Positions 1-6,477 of a stretch of DNA of 6,477 nt are shown one piece after another. The position numbers and the translations under genes were made by a program. The stretch lies in contig DODG01000165.1 of NCBI GenBank assembly GCA_003509065.1, forward strand, positions 1-6,477, written 5' to 3'. Position 1 is the first letter of the stretch. Each line of letters starts with the position of its first letter. Below the pieces are notes generated by a model. It had not been told where the DNA came from, made no database searches, and saw only the letters and a program-made list of their open reading frames with translations. The stretch comes from Acidobacteriota bacterium (lineage in GTDB: Bacteria > Acidobacteriota > Vicinamibacteria > Vicinamibacterales > UBA823).

Positions 1-9
1 GTTTTCTCC

Positions 10-39
10 TTGACCCATAAACACTTAGTTGACTATAAC
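10..39 (+). promoter_or_regulatory. Sigma70-like promoter for the S55 protein gene
   Basis: A -35-like TTGACC (10-15, 5 of 6 matches to TTGACA) is followed after 18 bp by a -10-like TATAAC (34-39, 5 of 6 matches to TATAAT). Transcription would begin near position 46 and leave a leader of about 19 nt before the ATG at 65. The placement also argues against the in-frame TTG at 29 as start codon, because that codon lies between the two hexamers. The call rests on consensus matching by eye; only a few bases upstream are available, so further regulatory sites cannot be judged. Confidence 0.5.
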
Positions 40-64
40 GTCCTCAGCTCCTAACTTGAACTTT

Positions 65-1909
65 ATGCTAAGACGCACCTTAATTACTGGCGCATTAATT
101 CTAACCAGTCCCAATTGGTTACTGGCATCAACCGATTTCATGCCCCTGCAAGAAGTTAAGGCAGGCATGACGGGTGTCGGTATTACTGTATTTGAGGGCA
201 GTAAACGAGAAGAGTTCACTGTTCAGATCCTCGGTATTCTAAAGAATATTAATGGCCCACAAAGAAGTCTTATTCTTGCTCGGCTCGCAGGAGGTCCATT
301 AGCTGAGACCGGAGTAATTCAGGGCATGAGTGGAAGCCCTGTCTATATTAACAATAGACTCGTTGGCGCTGTGTCACACGCATTGGGACAGTTCGTGCAA
401 GAGCCAATTGCAGGTATCACGCCCATTGCCGACATGATAGAAGCGGTTTCTCGACCAAACCTGAGACCACCGTCACGTCAGGTCAACCTCACTCTTCCGA
501 TTACGAATGAGAGTTTTCTTGGCGCTTTCAAGCACTCGTTACTACAGAATAACTCTTCTGATTCTAGTCTTGGCAATGTGATCGGTAGAGGCTTGTCTCA
601 AGAGAGCGCGAACCGACTCGCCGCACTCCTCCGACCGATTGACACTCCTCTTGTCTTTGGTGGATTCACCGACGATTCTCTTCAATTCCTGAGTGATTCA
701 TTTTCAAGTAACAGTATTTCTCCAGTCTTTGGTGTTGGAACTGTTCAGGATGAGCAAGAGAGAAACGTTTCTATCCCTCTTCGTGCCGGCGATCCTATCG
801 CGATCAGCCTGATCAGTGGAGACCTATTTGTCGCTGGAACAGGTACGACCACACTGGTTGAGGGTAATCGTGTTTATGCATTTGGTCATCGCTTCCAAAA
901 TCTAGGTCCAACGGATTTTAGAATGCACCGCGCGGAGGTGCAGATTGTACTCCCAAGCCTTTTATCCTCCACACGAATTGCAGTCGTTGGTGAGCCTATT
1001 GGAGTGTTTCAACAAGACCAGCCCACCGCAATCGCTGGCACCCTCGGTATGGCCGCAAGAGTAATTCCAGTTACCGTGTCTCTCACCGCTCCACATTCGA
1101 GTGTCGAACAACGAATGATGAAATTCGATATGGCACACGATCAACTCCTGACGCCACTTCTCGCATATGTCTCGGTTTTGAGCACTTTGACGGCATACGG
1201 ACGAGAAATTGGAACTGCTACCTACGCTCTGAGTGGACGAGCCAAAATCACCGATCAAAACGATGTGCTCTTCGATAACATCTATACAGGGCCGTCATCC
1301 GCAATAAGCGCTGCCACGTCAGTAGCTGGACCACTCGTAATGTTGCTAAATAACGATTATGAAGAGGCACGCATTGAAGAACTTTCACTCATAATCACTG
1401 CTGTAGAAGAAACTAAGATTGAAACAATCGAACGCGTTTGGTTAGACCAAGTTCGACTTTACCCGGGTCAAGTGATAGACCTCAACATTACGACGCGGAA
1501 CTACCGAGGAAGTGAAACTCTTCGAACCCTTCCAATCGAAATCCCAATCAATGCCCCAGCCAATTTATCTTTACTGGTCTCCGGAGGACCACAATTCACC
1601 CTGTGGGAACAACAAGAAGTTCGTCCTCCAGTAAAACCGCGTAATATGACTCACTTGATTAGATTGCTAAACAATGCGCGGCAAAACAATCGTATCTATG
1701 TTCGTCTTTTTGGTGATGATTACGGTGCGGTGGTTCGAGGAGAGCACTTCACCTCTCTCCCACCTTCAATGTTAAATATTTATCGCTCTGACGGCAGCAG
1801 TGGCACAACGACTCCACTGACAAAAGCTACTTTCTATGAGACAGACACCTTAAGCGAGTATGCAGTAGAAGGCCTTCACTTGCTGCATTTAGAAATCACT
1901 GCACAATGA
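65..1909 (+). CDS. Exported SpoIVB-type (peptidase S55) domain protein
   Basis: The product is 614 residues if started at the ATG at 65. This start puts a signal peptide at the N-terminus (MLRRT, then a hydrophobic stretch, likely cleavage near LLA-ST, residues 19-23), so the protein should be exported. A TTG at 29 would add 12 polar residues before the signal and lies inside the likely promoter. Residues about 29-130 resemble the C-terminal part of the SpoIVB peptidase domain: EVKAGMTGVGITVFEG, then GVIQGMSGSPVYI with the presumed nucleophile Ser89, then a VGAVSH segment. Residues about 256-290 (VAGTGTTTLVEG, then VYAFGHRF with His275) resemble its N-terminal His-bearing part, so the two motifs are in the reverse order to Bacillus SpoIVB. 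No Asp sits about 15 residues before Ser89, where I recall SpoIVB having its acidic residue. The C-terminal half (about 430-614) looks beta-rich and ends in a region with SLPPSMLNIYRSDGSS (from 564) that I associate with large S55 proteins of Acidobacteriota. It precedes the propeller gene by 30 nt. Family membership is secure; protease activity and substrate are unknown. Confidence 0.85.
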   Translation: MLRRTLITGALILTSPNWLLASTDFMPLQEVKAGMTGVGITVFEGSKREEFTVQILGILKNINGPQRSLILARLAGGPLAETGVIQGMSGSPVYINNRLVGAVSHALGQFVQEPIAGITPIADMIEAVSRPNLRPPSRQVNLTLPITNESFLGAFKHSLLQNNSSDSSLGNVIGRGLSQESANRLAALLRPIDTPLVFGGFTDDSLQFLSDSFSSNSISPVFGVGTVQDEQERNVSIPLRAGDPIAISLISGDLFVAGTGTTTLVEGNRVYAFGHRFQNLGPTDFRMHRAEVQIVLPSLLSSTRIAVVGEPIGVFQQDQPTAIAGTLGMAARVIPVTVSLTAPHSSVEQRMMKFDMAHDQLLTPLLAYVSVLSTLTAYGREIGTATYALSGRAKITDQNDVLFDNIYTGPSSAISAATSVAGPLVMLLNNDYEEARIEELSLIITAVEETKIETIERVWLDQVRLYPGQVIDLNITTRNYRGSETLRTLPIEIPINAPANLSLLVSGGPQFTLWEQQEVRPPVKPRNMTHLIRLLNNARQNNRIYVRLFGDDYGAVVRGEHFTSLPPSMLNIYRSDGSSGTTTPLTKATFYETDTLSEYAVEGLHLLHLEITAQ

Positions 1910-1939
1910 CCGATTTTTTCAAAACAACATAGAATCGAT

Positions 1940-4138
1940 ATGCGCTTTCAATTAATTCTTTGCTTACTCTTCCTTATTGCGTGGCAAATAACCCAGGGAC
2001 TAGCAGCTGTGCCAATTACATGGCACGTTTCGAGTCGCGACCAGCTTTTAAGCGGAGAACTAGAAAATTTAGCGGTTCATGAAAGCGGCCAGTTGATGTT
2101 GGGGCCGCAAATTAATGAGTTGCACAATCCCAACACGCCCATAATTTGGGCACTTCAAGAAGCAACTGACGGAGCTCTCTGGTTAGGTACGAGTAGTAAT
2201 GGTCACATTTATCGATTTAGCGAAAGCCAGCCAACTCACCTAACCTTTGAGGTAGAAGAACTTGAAGTTCATGCCCTTGCTTCTGGACCCGACGGTTCCG
2301 TTTATGCAGGAACGAATCCAAACGGAAAAATTTACCGCCTCGCACCTGACGGTAGTGCAGAACCAATCTATGACCCTGAGGAAACATATATCTGGGCGCT
2401 CACTGTTGATCCCAGTGGCACCTTATATGCGGCTACAGGACGAAGCGGGGCGATTTATAAAATTACCCCAAACGGTGAGGGAGAAATCTTTTACGACGCA
2501 ACAGCAACCCATATCATTGCGCTTGGAATTGATCCACAGGGTAATTTGATTGCTACCACAGAATCGCCAGGACAAGTCATTCGAATCGATGTGGCAGGAA
2601 ACGGATTTTTACTTCTCGAATCACCATTCACCGAAGTCCGGGCCATAACCCATGCTCCAGATGGATCATTCTATGTCGCAGCACTGCGTGATTCGGCCGT
2701 CGACTCGATGCAAAACACAGTAACTACTACCGGCTTGCCGGAAGCTGACATCTCTACTGCTGTGAATGTCAGCACACGTTCAACACAAACTTATAGCTCC
2801 AATTTGGAAGATGCCACGGGCGCCGTGTACCACATTCTCCCAGACGGTATGTGGGATATCTACTGGTCCTCAACTAGCGAGGTTCCCTACGATCTACTCA
2901 TTGATAGTGATGGAAGTCTGCTTATAGCAACAGGTCAGGAAGGTAGAATCCTTCGTCTCTCTGGCAATCCCGTTAGGGCTACGCTCCTTGCCACTACGCC
3001 GGCGCAACAGGTGACCGCTTTCATGCAATCATCGAAAGGTGTCACCCATTTTGCAACGGCTAATCCCGGAAAAGTTTTTGGGGTTACCAATACACTAGCC
3101 CTCGAAGGTACCTACTTTTCAGAGGTCAAAGACGCAACCAATATATCGACGTGGAGCACAGTCAAATGGCGGTCCTCTACACCAGGTGACAGTCGCGTAG
3201 ATATTTTTACCCGTTCTGGAAATACCAGAAACCCTGGCAACAACTGGAGCGCCTGGTCCGAAGCTTATGAACATCCGACTGGAAGCCATATCGAAAGCCC
3301 AAAGGCGCGGTACTTCCAATGGAAGGCAGTGCTCTACAAAGGTGAACGGAACAGTTCACCTATGCTCACTTCGGTTACTGTTTCCTATCTTCCAAGAAAT
3401 CTGAAGCCGATACTCTCCTCTGTTACGGCGCATCCAGCCGGAACTGTTTTTCAAAAAGCATTTTCAAATGGAGATTTTGAAATCGCTGGCTACGATAACA
3501 GTGCTTTGAATACTAAGCAGGGGATCACCATTGAAGCTCAAGCGACAAGACAAGCGACTACCCCTTTAACGGGACGTCGAGCTTATCGCAAGGGGCTACA
3601 AACCTTCGAATGGGTAGCAACCGATCCTGATGATAATCGCCTTCTCTATCAGGTCCGCTATCGTAATGAAGGAAGTATGTCGTGGAATATCTTGATCGAG
3701 AATTTATGGCAACCAATTTTTGTCTGGGACACCACATCGGTTCCTGACGGTGATTATGTAATCGCCATCACAGCGTCCGATGCTCTCGCCAATCTGCCTA
3801 ATGCAAGCCTGACAGCTCAGCGTGAAAGCACTGTTTTCACAATCGACAACACCGCTCCTAAGATCGAATTGATGCCGATTCGTCAAGAACTGACGGACCT
3901 GTCCCTATCGTTCGTGGTGCAGGATGCACGGTCTTCGATTGAGCAGGTCGAGTACTCTTTGGACGCTAGTTCTTGGGTAGCAGCACATCCAAGCGACGGA
4001 ATTTTCGATTCACAGCGTGAAGAATTTGAAATAACGATTACGCCACAGTCGTCAATAGCTGAAATCGTAGTCCGAGCCACGGATGTCATGAACAATACTG
4101 GCACGGCTAACGTAAAATGGCTAAGTACTGTGCCGTAA
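1940..4138 (+). CDS. Secreted seven-bladed beta-propeller protein with C-terminal beta-sandwich domains
   Basis: The 732-residue product opens with a signal peptide (MRFQ, hydrophobic core, cleavage probably after GLAA, residue 23). No lipobox is positioned for lipidation. Seven propeller-type repeats of the form 'ALxxxPDGxLYAxTxxxGxIYRL' can be counted at about residues 68-93, 110-138, 150-179, 191-220, 233-303, 316-340 and 358-382, enough for a closed seven-bladed propeller. Blade 5 is split by a Thr/Ser-rich insert of about 43 residues (250-292). Residues about 390-485 form a separate beta domain with TRSGNTRNPGNNWSAWS (424-440) and a following FQWKAVL...SVTVSYLPRN stretch, seen in other large bacterial propeller proteins. 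Residues about 552-640 look like a fibronectin type III or Ig-like fold (TFEWVATDPDDNRLLYQVRY; VPDGDYVIAITASD), and 640-728 like a second one ending in VVRATDVMNNTG. No catalytic motif is recognisable; binding of a protein, glycan or cell-wall partner is the likeliest role. Its position 30 nt after the S55 gene suggests co-expression. The ATG at 1940 is the start that yields the signal peptide, but it has no Shine-Dalgarno. Confidence 0.85.
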   Translation: MRFQLILCLLFLIAWQITQGLAAVPITWHVSSRDQLLSGELENLAVHESGQLMLGPQINELHNPNTPIIWALQEATDGALWLGTSSNGHIYRFSESQPTHLTFEVEELEVHALASGPDGSVYAGTNPNGKIYRLAPDGSAEPIYDPEETYIWALTVDPSGTLYAATGRSGAIYKITPNGEGEIFYDATATHIIALGIDPQGNLIATTESPGQVIRIDVAGNGFLLLESPFTEVRAITHAPDGSFYVAALRDSAVDSMQNTVTTTGLPEADISTAVNVSTRSTQTYSSNLEDATGAVYHILPDGMWDIYWSSTSEVPYDLLIDSDGSLLIATGQEGRILRLSGNPVRATLLATTPAQQVTAFMQSSKGVTHFATANPGKVFGVTNTLALEGTYFSEVKDATNISTWSTVKWRSSTPGDSRVDIFTRSGNTRNPGNNWSAWSEAYEHPTGSHIESPKARYFQWKAVLYKGERNSSPMLTSVTVSYLPRNLKPILSSVTAHPAGTVFQKAFSNGDFEIAGYDNSALNTKQGITIEAQATRQATTPLTGRRAYRKGLQTFEWVATDPDDNRLLYQVRYRNEGSMSWNILIENLWQPIFVWDTTSVPDGDYVIAITASDALANLPNASLTAQRESTVFTIDNTAPKIELMPIRQELTDLSLSFVVQDARSSIEQVEYSLDASSWVAAHPSDGIFDSQREEFEITITPQSSIAEIVVRATDVMNNTGTANVKWLSTVP

Positions 4139-4157
4139 CATTTCCCCTCACACAAAC

Positions 4158-4179
4158 CATGATCATTGCGATTATCATG
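4158..4179. repeat. Imperfect 22-bp palindrome upstream of the SpmAB gene
   Basis: Two 11-bp half-sites (CATGATCATTG and CGATTATCATG) are inverted copies with 9 of 11 positions matching. As RNA this gives a 6-bp stem CAUGAU/AUCAUG, a C-U mismatch, two more A-U pairs and a UGCG loop. It ends 11 nt before the ATG at 4191, with no T-run after it, so it does not look like a terminator. It could be a dimeric regulator's operator or a hairpin in the leader or intercistronic RNA. The 3' half also contains TATCAT (4173-4178), a -10-like hexamer with no good -35 partner. Function is unproven. Confidence 0.35.
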
Positions 4180-4190
4180 CGAGCAACCAT

Positions 4191-5516
4191 ATGTTAAATG
4201 GATTATTCGTATTTGTAATCGTCGCCTCAATTTTGCTCGCTGCCTTAACGGATCGCATGGAGCAAGTTAGTCAGGCTGTCTTGTCATCTGCGGGTGATGC
4301 AGTGACACTTGCCATTGGACTCGTTGGAGTAATGGCCTTCTTTCTTGGTCTAATGCGGGTCGCAGAAGATGCGGGGCTTTTGCGGCGCGTGGCTCGAGCC
4401 ATCGGACCCGTGATGCGCTTACTTTTCCCAAGTGTACCAAGCGACCATCCGGCAATGAGCGCCATGATACTCAACATCTCAAGTAATATGCTCGGCCTGG
4501 GAAATGCAGCAACTCCATTTGGCATTCGAGCGATGGAAGAACTTGATAAGTTAAACAGCAGTAAAGGAACCGCTAGCAATGCTATGGTGCTTTTTCTAGC
4601 CATTAATACTGCTGGCTTGGCCGCGTTGCCGTCAGGTGTAATTGGTCTTCGGGCATCGCTTGGGTCTGCAGACGCAGCAGGAATATTACTACCCACCTGG
4701 TTTGCGAGTGGCTGCGCAACAATCGTTGGCGTTCTGGCGGCTACATTGCTCTCACGATTACCATATTACCGAGTATCCGAACCTCCCGGGTTACCGGCTA
4801 AACAAGAATTAAAGGACAACGCCACCAAGTCACAAGAGGTTACGAGTATTGATGACACAGGCTTAGAAGGAAATCCATCTAGAGAAATATCAAAACGCCG
4901 GTGGGTTGTTCTCGCTTTTTGGATTACCTTTATCGGTCTTTTCATTCGTCACATACTAACAATGCCAACCGATTCCTCCGTCGACGACCTTGCTCGCAGC
5001 ATTATGTCCAACTGGAGTCTGCCGGTAATCATCGCGAGCCTCATATTATATGGATGGGCACATGGAGTTCGAGTTTATGAATCATTGATTACAGGTGCGA
5101 AGCAGGGATTCGAAGTCGCACTCCGGATTATTCCGTATTTGGTTGCCATCATCGTTGCGATTGCAATGTTTCGAGCCTCCGGTGGAATTGATTTAATCAG
5201 CATCATGGTTGGACCGATTACCACCTTAATCCAGATGCCACCGGAAGCACTGCCAATGGCACTCCTCCGGCCGCTTTCAGGATCTGGAGCATTTGGCATC
5301 ATGGCTGAGACCATGAACACTCATGGCCCCGATTCCTTGATTGGCTACATGGTCAGCACTTTTCAGGGTAGCACTGAGACAACTTTCTACACCTTGGCCG
5401 TATATTTTGGGGCTATCGGTATCGTTAAAGCTCGACACGCGATCATTTCTTGTCTAATGGCTGACGTCGCAGGAATTTTGGCAGCAGTGTTCATTGTTAA
5501 TCTCCTATTCGGATAA
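4191..5516 (+). CDS. SpmA-SpmB fusion, nucleoside-recognition (Gate) domain membrane protein
   Basis: This 441-residue polytopic inner-membrane protein joins in one chain two families that are separate adjacent genes in Bacillus (spmA and spmB, each under about 200 residues). Residues 1-190 are SpmA-like: an N-terminal membrane helix (about 3-19), a second at 38-55, the marker NMLGLGNAATPFGIRAMEELD (99-119), and further helices at 130-155 and 165-188. A charged, hydrophilic linker spans about 192-237. A helix at about 237-255 and another near 277-290 lead into the SpmB-like half (about 296-441), with GAKQGFEVALRIIPYLVAI (302-320), LRPLSGSGAFGIM (359-371) and the STFQGSTETTFYTLAVYFG segment (389-407). 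In Bacillus, SpmA and SpmB are needed for spore core dehydration; fused homologues also occur in bacteria that make no spores, where the role and any transported substrate are unknown. The ATG at 4191 is chosen because no start codon precedes it in this frame through the intergenic gap. It has no evident Shine-Dalgarno and follows the propeller gene by 52 nt. Confidence 0.88.
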   Translation: MLNGLFVFVIVASILLAALTDRMEQVSQAVLSSAGDAVTLAIGLVGVMAFFLGLMRVAEDAGLLRRVARAIGPVMRLLFPSVPSDHPAMSAMILNISSNMLGLGNAATPFGIRAMEELDKLNSSKGTASNAMVLFLAINTAGLAALPSGVIGLRASLGSADAAGILLPTWFASGCATIVGVLAATLLSRLPYYRVSEPPGLPAKQELKDNATKSQEVTSIDDTGLEGNPSREISKRRWVVLAFWITFIGLFIRHILTMPTDSSVDDLARSIMSNWSLPVIIASLILYGWAHGVRVYESLITGAKQGFEVALRIIPYLVAIIVAIAMFRASGGIDLISIMVGPITTLIQMPPEALPMALLRPLSGSGAFGIMAETMNTHGPDSLIGYMVSTFQGSTETTFYTLAVYFGAIGIVKARHAIISCLMADVAGILAAVFIVNLLFG

Positions 5517-5629
5517 CTTCTACACCCTGGCGATTCACCACTAATCATCGAAACCGCTCGGTCGGCAGGAAACGGACAGTCTGACACTCTGGTAAAACGC
5601 TTCCATAACTTCGTGTAAAATAACTGTAT
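5517..5629 (+). promoter_or_regulatory. Intergenic region with candidate aroC promoter
   Basis: This 113-nt gap has no credible ORF, RNA gene or strong hairpin with a T-run. Near its 3' end CTGACA (5581-5586, 5 of 6 to the -35 consensus) and CATAAC (5604-5609, 4 of 6 to the -10 consensus) are 17 bp apart, which would start transcription near 5616 and give a leader of about 14 nt before aroC. An alternative -10, TAAAAT at 5616-5621 (5 of 6), ends 8 nt before the ATG and would give an almost leaderless mRNA, but its -35 is poor. The larger gap fits a separate transcription unit for aroC, though the lack of a visible terminator leaves read-through from the SpmAB gene possible. Confidence 0.35.
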
Positions 5630-6477
5630 ATGTTGCGCTTCTTAACAGCAGGTGAATCTCATGGTCAAGGCTTGGTGGTTATTCTTGAAGGAATTCCCGC
5701 TGGCCTAACACTAGATTTCGATGCCATTACGAATGATCTTCGTCGTCGCCAAGGTGGATACGGCCGTGGAAATCGTATGAAAATCGAATCCGATCGCGCC
5801 CAGATCTTATCTGGAGTTCGAGCTGGCCAGACGATCGGCGGTCCTATTTCCATGCTTATTGAAAATAAGGACTGGATTAACTGGGAAAGCACCATGAGGG
5901 TTGAAGCGCCGGACAACCATGAGCCTGATGAAAAGTCACGCTCAAGACCAGTCGTTTCGAAACCTCGACCTGGCCATGCGGACCTTGCAGGAAGCTTGAA
6001 ATACGCCAGGCAAGACATTCGAGATATTCTCGAAAGAGCAAGCGCACGGGAAACAGCGGCAAGGGTTGCAGCAGGGGCGATAGCTCGACAACTTCTGCAA
6101 CATTTCGGAATTGAAATTATCAGTCACGTTACTAGGATAGGCGGCTTCTCTCTAAACGATCCTTTGGCCGTAACTTTCAAAAAGGCACAGGCAATACCGG
6201 CTGACTCACCTCTTCGATGCGTCGATCGCGAGCTGGAAAAACAGATGACTGCCGCTATTGATAAAGCCCGGGCGGCGGGAGACACCTTGGGAGGCACGTT
6301 CGAAGTAATCGTTCATGGAGTCCCAGTTGGACTCGGTAGCTATGTGCAATGGGATCGAAAACTAGATGGACGTTTTGCCCAAGCTTTAATGTCTATCCCT
6401 GCAATCAAATCAGTCGGTATCGGCCGAGGTCCTGCAGTAGCGGAGTTATTGGGATCGCAAGTCCACGACGAAATAGT
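5630..6477 (+). CDS. aroC: Chorismate synthase, 5' part (runs off the window)
   Basis: Chorismate synthase converts 5-enolpyruvylshikimate-3-phosphate to chorismate in the cytoplasm, the last step of the shikimate pathway and the branch point to aromatic amino acids, folate and quinones; the reaction needs reduced FMN. The frame is open from the ATG at 5630 to the window edge, giving 282 codons and two extra bases, about three quarters of the usual 360-400 residues. The N-terminus MLRFLTAGESHGQGL carries the family's first signature, with His11. RRRQGGYGRG (38-47) supplies Arg40 and Arg46, the positions usually annotated for NADP(H) contact. RPGHAD holds the second conserved His (His116), and RASARETAARVAAG (136-149) is the second signature at the FMN-binding region. 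The visible part ends in GSQVHDEI; the third signature, around an Arg-Ser-Asp motif, would lie beyond the edge. No frameshift or missing key residue is seen, so the gene looks intact up to the edge. The start is fixed by the conserved MLRFLTAGESHG terminus despite the absence of a Shine-Dalgarno sequence. Confidence 0.97.
   Translation, partial: MLRFLTAGESHGQGLVVILEGIPAGLTLDFDAITNDLRRRQGGYGRGNRMKIESDRAQILSGVRAGQTIGGPISMLIENKDWINWESTMRVEAPDNHEPDEKSRSRPVVSKPRPGHADLAGSLKYARQDIRDILERASARETAARVAAGAIARQLLQHFGIEIISHVTRIGGFSLNDPLAVTFKKAQAIPADSPLRCVDRELEKQMTAAIDKARAAGDTLGGTFEVIVHGVPVGLGSYVQWDRKLDGRFAQALMSIPAIKSVGIGRGPAVAELLGSQVHDEI

Noticed and set aside
1910..1939. T-run after the S55 gene (1914-1919) as a terminator
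   Set aside because: No stable hairpin precedes the six T residues. The only pairing nearby is a 5-bp CGATT/AATCG match (1911-1915 with 1933-1937) that surrounds the T-run, which does not suit an intrinsic terminator.
4089..4118. Possible promoter TGAACA - 18 bp - TAAAAT in the 3' end of the propeller gene
   Set aside because: The -35 matches only 4 of 6 positions and the site lies in coding sequence, so chance is as good an explanation; recorded as a weak alternative promoter for the SpmAB gene.
3883..4230. Antisense open frame of 115 codons across the propeller/SpmAB junction
   Set aside because: It overlaps the end of one real gene and the start of the next, is Cys- and Arg-rich, and has no plausible start region.
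4271..4696. Antisense open frame of 141 codons opposite the SpmAB gene
   Set aside because: It lies wholly inside a well-supported gene on the other strand, has no recognisable domain and is rich in Arg, Ser and Pro as expected of a shadow frame.
65..5516. The window as a true sporulation locus
   Set aside because: The S55 protein is much larger than SpoIVB and permuted, SpmA and SpmB are fused, and no sporulation regulator or coat gene is present; the families alone do not imply sporulation.
5551..5577. Hairpin built from ACCG/CGGT and CCG/CGG pairs after the SpmAB gene
   Set aside because: The stems are only 3-4 bp, one with a 2-nt loop, and no T-run follows; it is not a credible terminator.
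5665..6018. Antisense open frame of 117 codons opposite aroC
   Set aside because: It is fully covered by aroC, whose conserved motifs fix the coding strand; the antisense product resembles no family I know.

Overview
The window carries four genes, all on the + strand and closely spaced: a secreted SpoIVB-type (S55) serine-peptidase-like protein, a secreted seven-bladed beta-propeller protein with C-terminal beta-sandwich domains, an inner-membrane SpmA-SpmB fusion protein, and the 5' three quarters of aroC (chorismate synthase), which runs off the right edge. No RNA gene, insertion sequence, CRISPR array or phage feature is visible.

The host is most likely a non-sporulating, Gram-negative-type bacterium. 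A large exported S55 protein with the 'SLPPS' C-terminal region, a propeller protein carrying a 'TRSGNT...WSxWS' domain, and an SpmA/SpmB fusion in one chain is a combination I associate from memory with Acidobacteriota and neighbouring phyla. Base composition is fairly balanced, which would be low for many Acidobacteriota, so the phylum call is only a moderate inference. Nothing suggests horizontal transfer; the reading frames look uniform in codon use.

Layout: 1-64 is a leader with a good sigma70-like promoter; 65-1909 is the S55 protein; a 30-nt gap; 1940-4138 is the propeller protein; a 52-nt gap holding an imperfect palindrome; 4191-5516 is the SpmAB fusion; a 113-nt gap with a weaker promoter candidate and no convincing terminator; 5630-6477 is partial aroC. 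None of the four start codons has a clear Shine-Dalgarno sequence.

Functionally, genes 1 and 2 both have signal peptides and sit 30 nt apart, so they probably act together outside the cytoplasm. Gene 3 is a polytopic membrane protein whose two halves are separate proteins in Bacillus, where they act in spore maturation; its role in non-sporulators is unknown. aroC is a housekeeping gene that probably has its own promoter. The main interest is that two families best known from endospore formation (SpoIVB-like and SpmA/SpmB) lie within 6 kb in what looks like a non-sporulating background, with the S55 catalytic motifs in permuted order.
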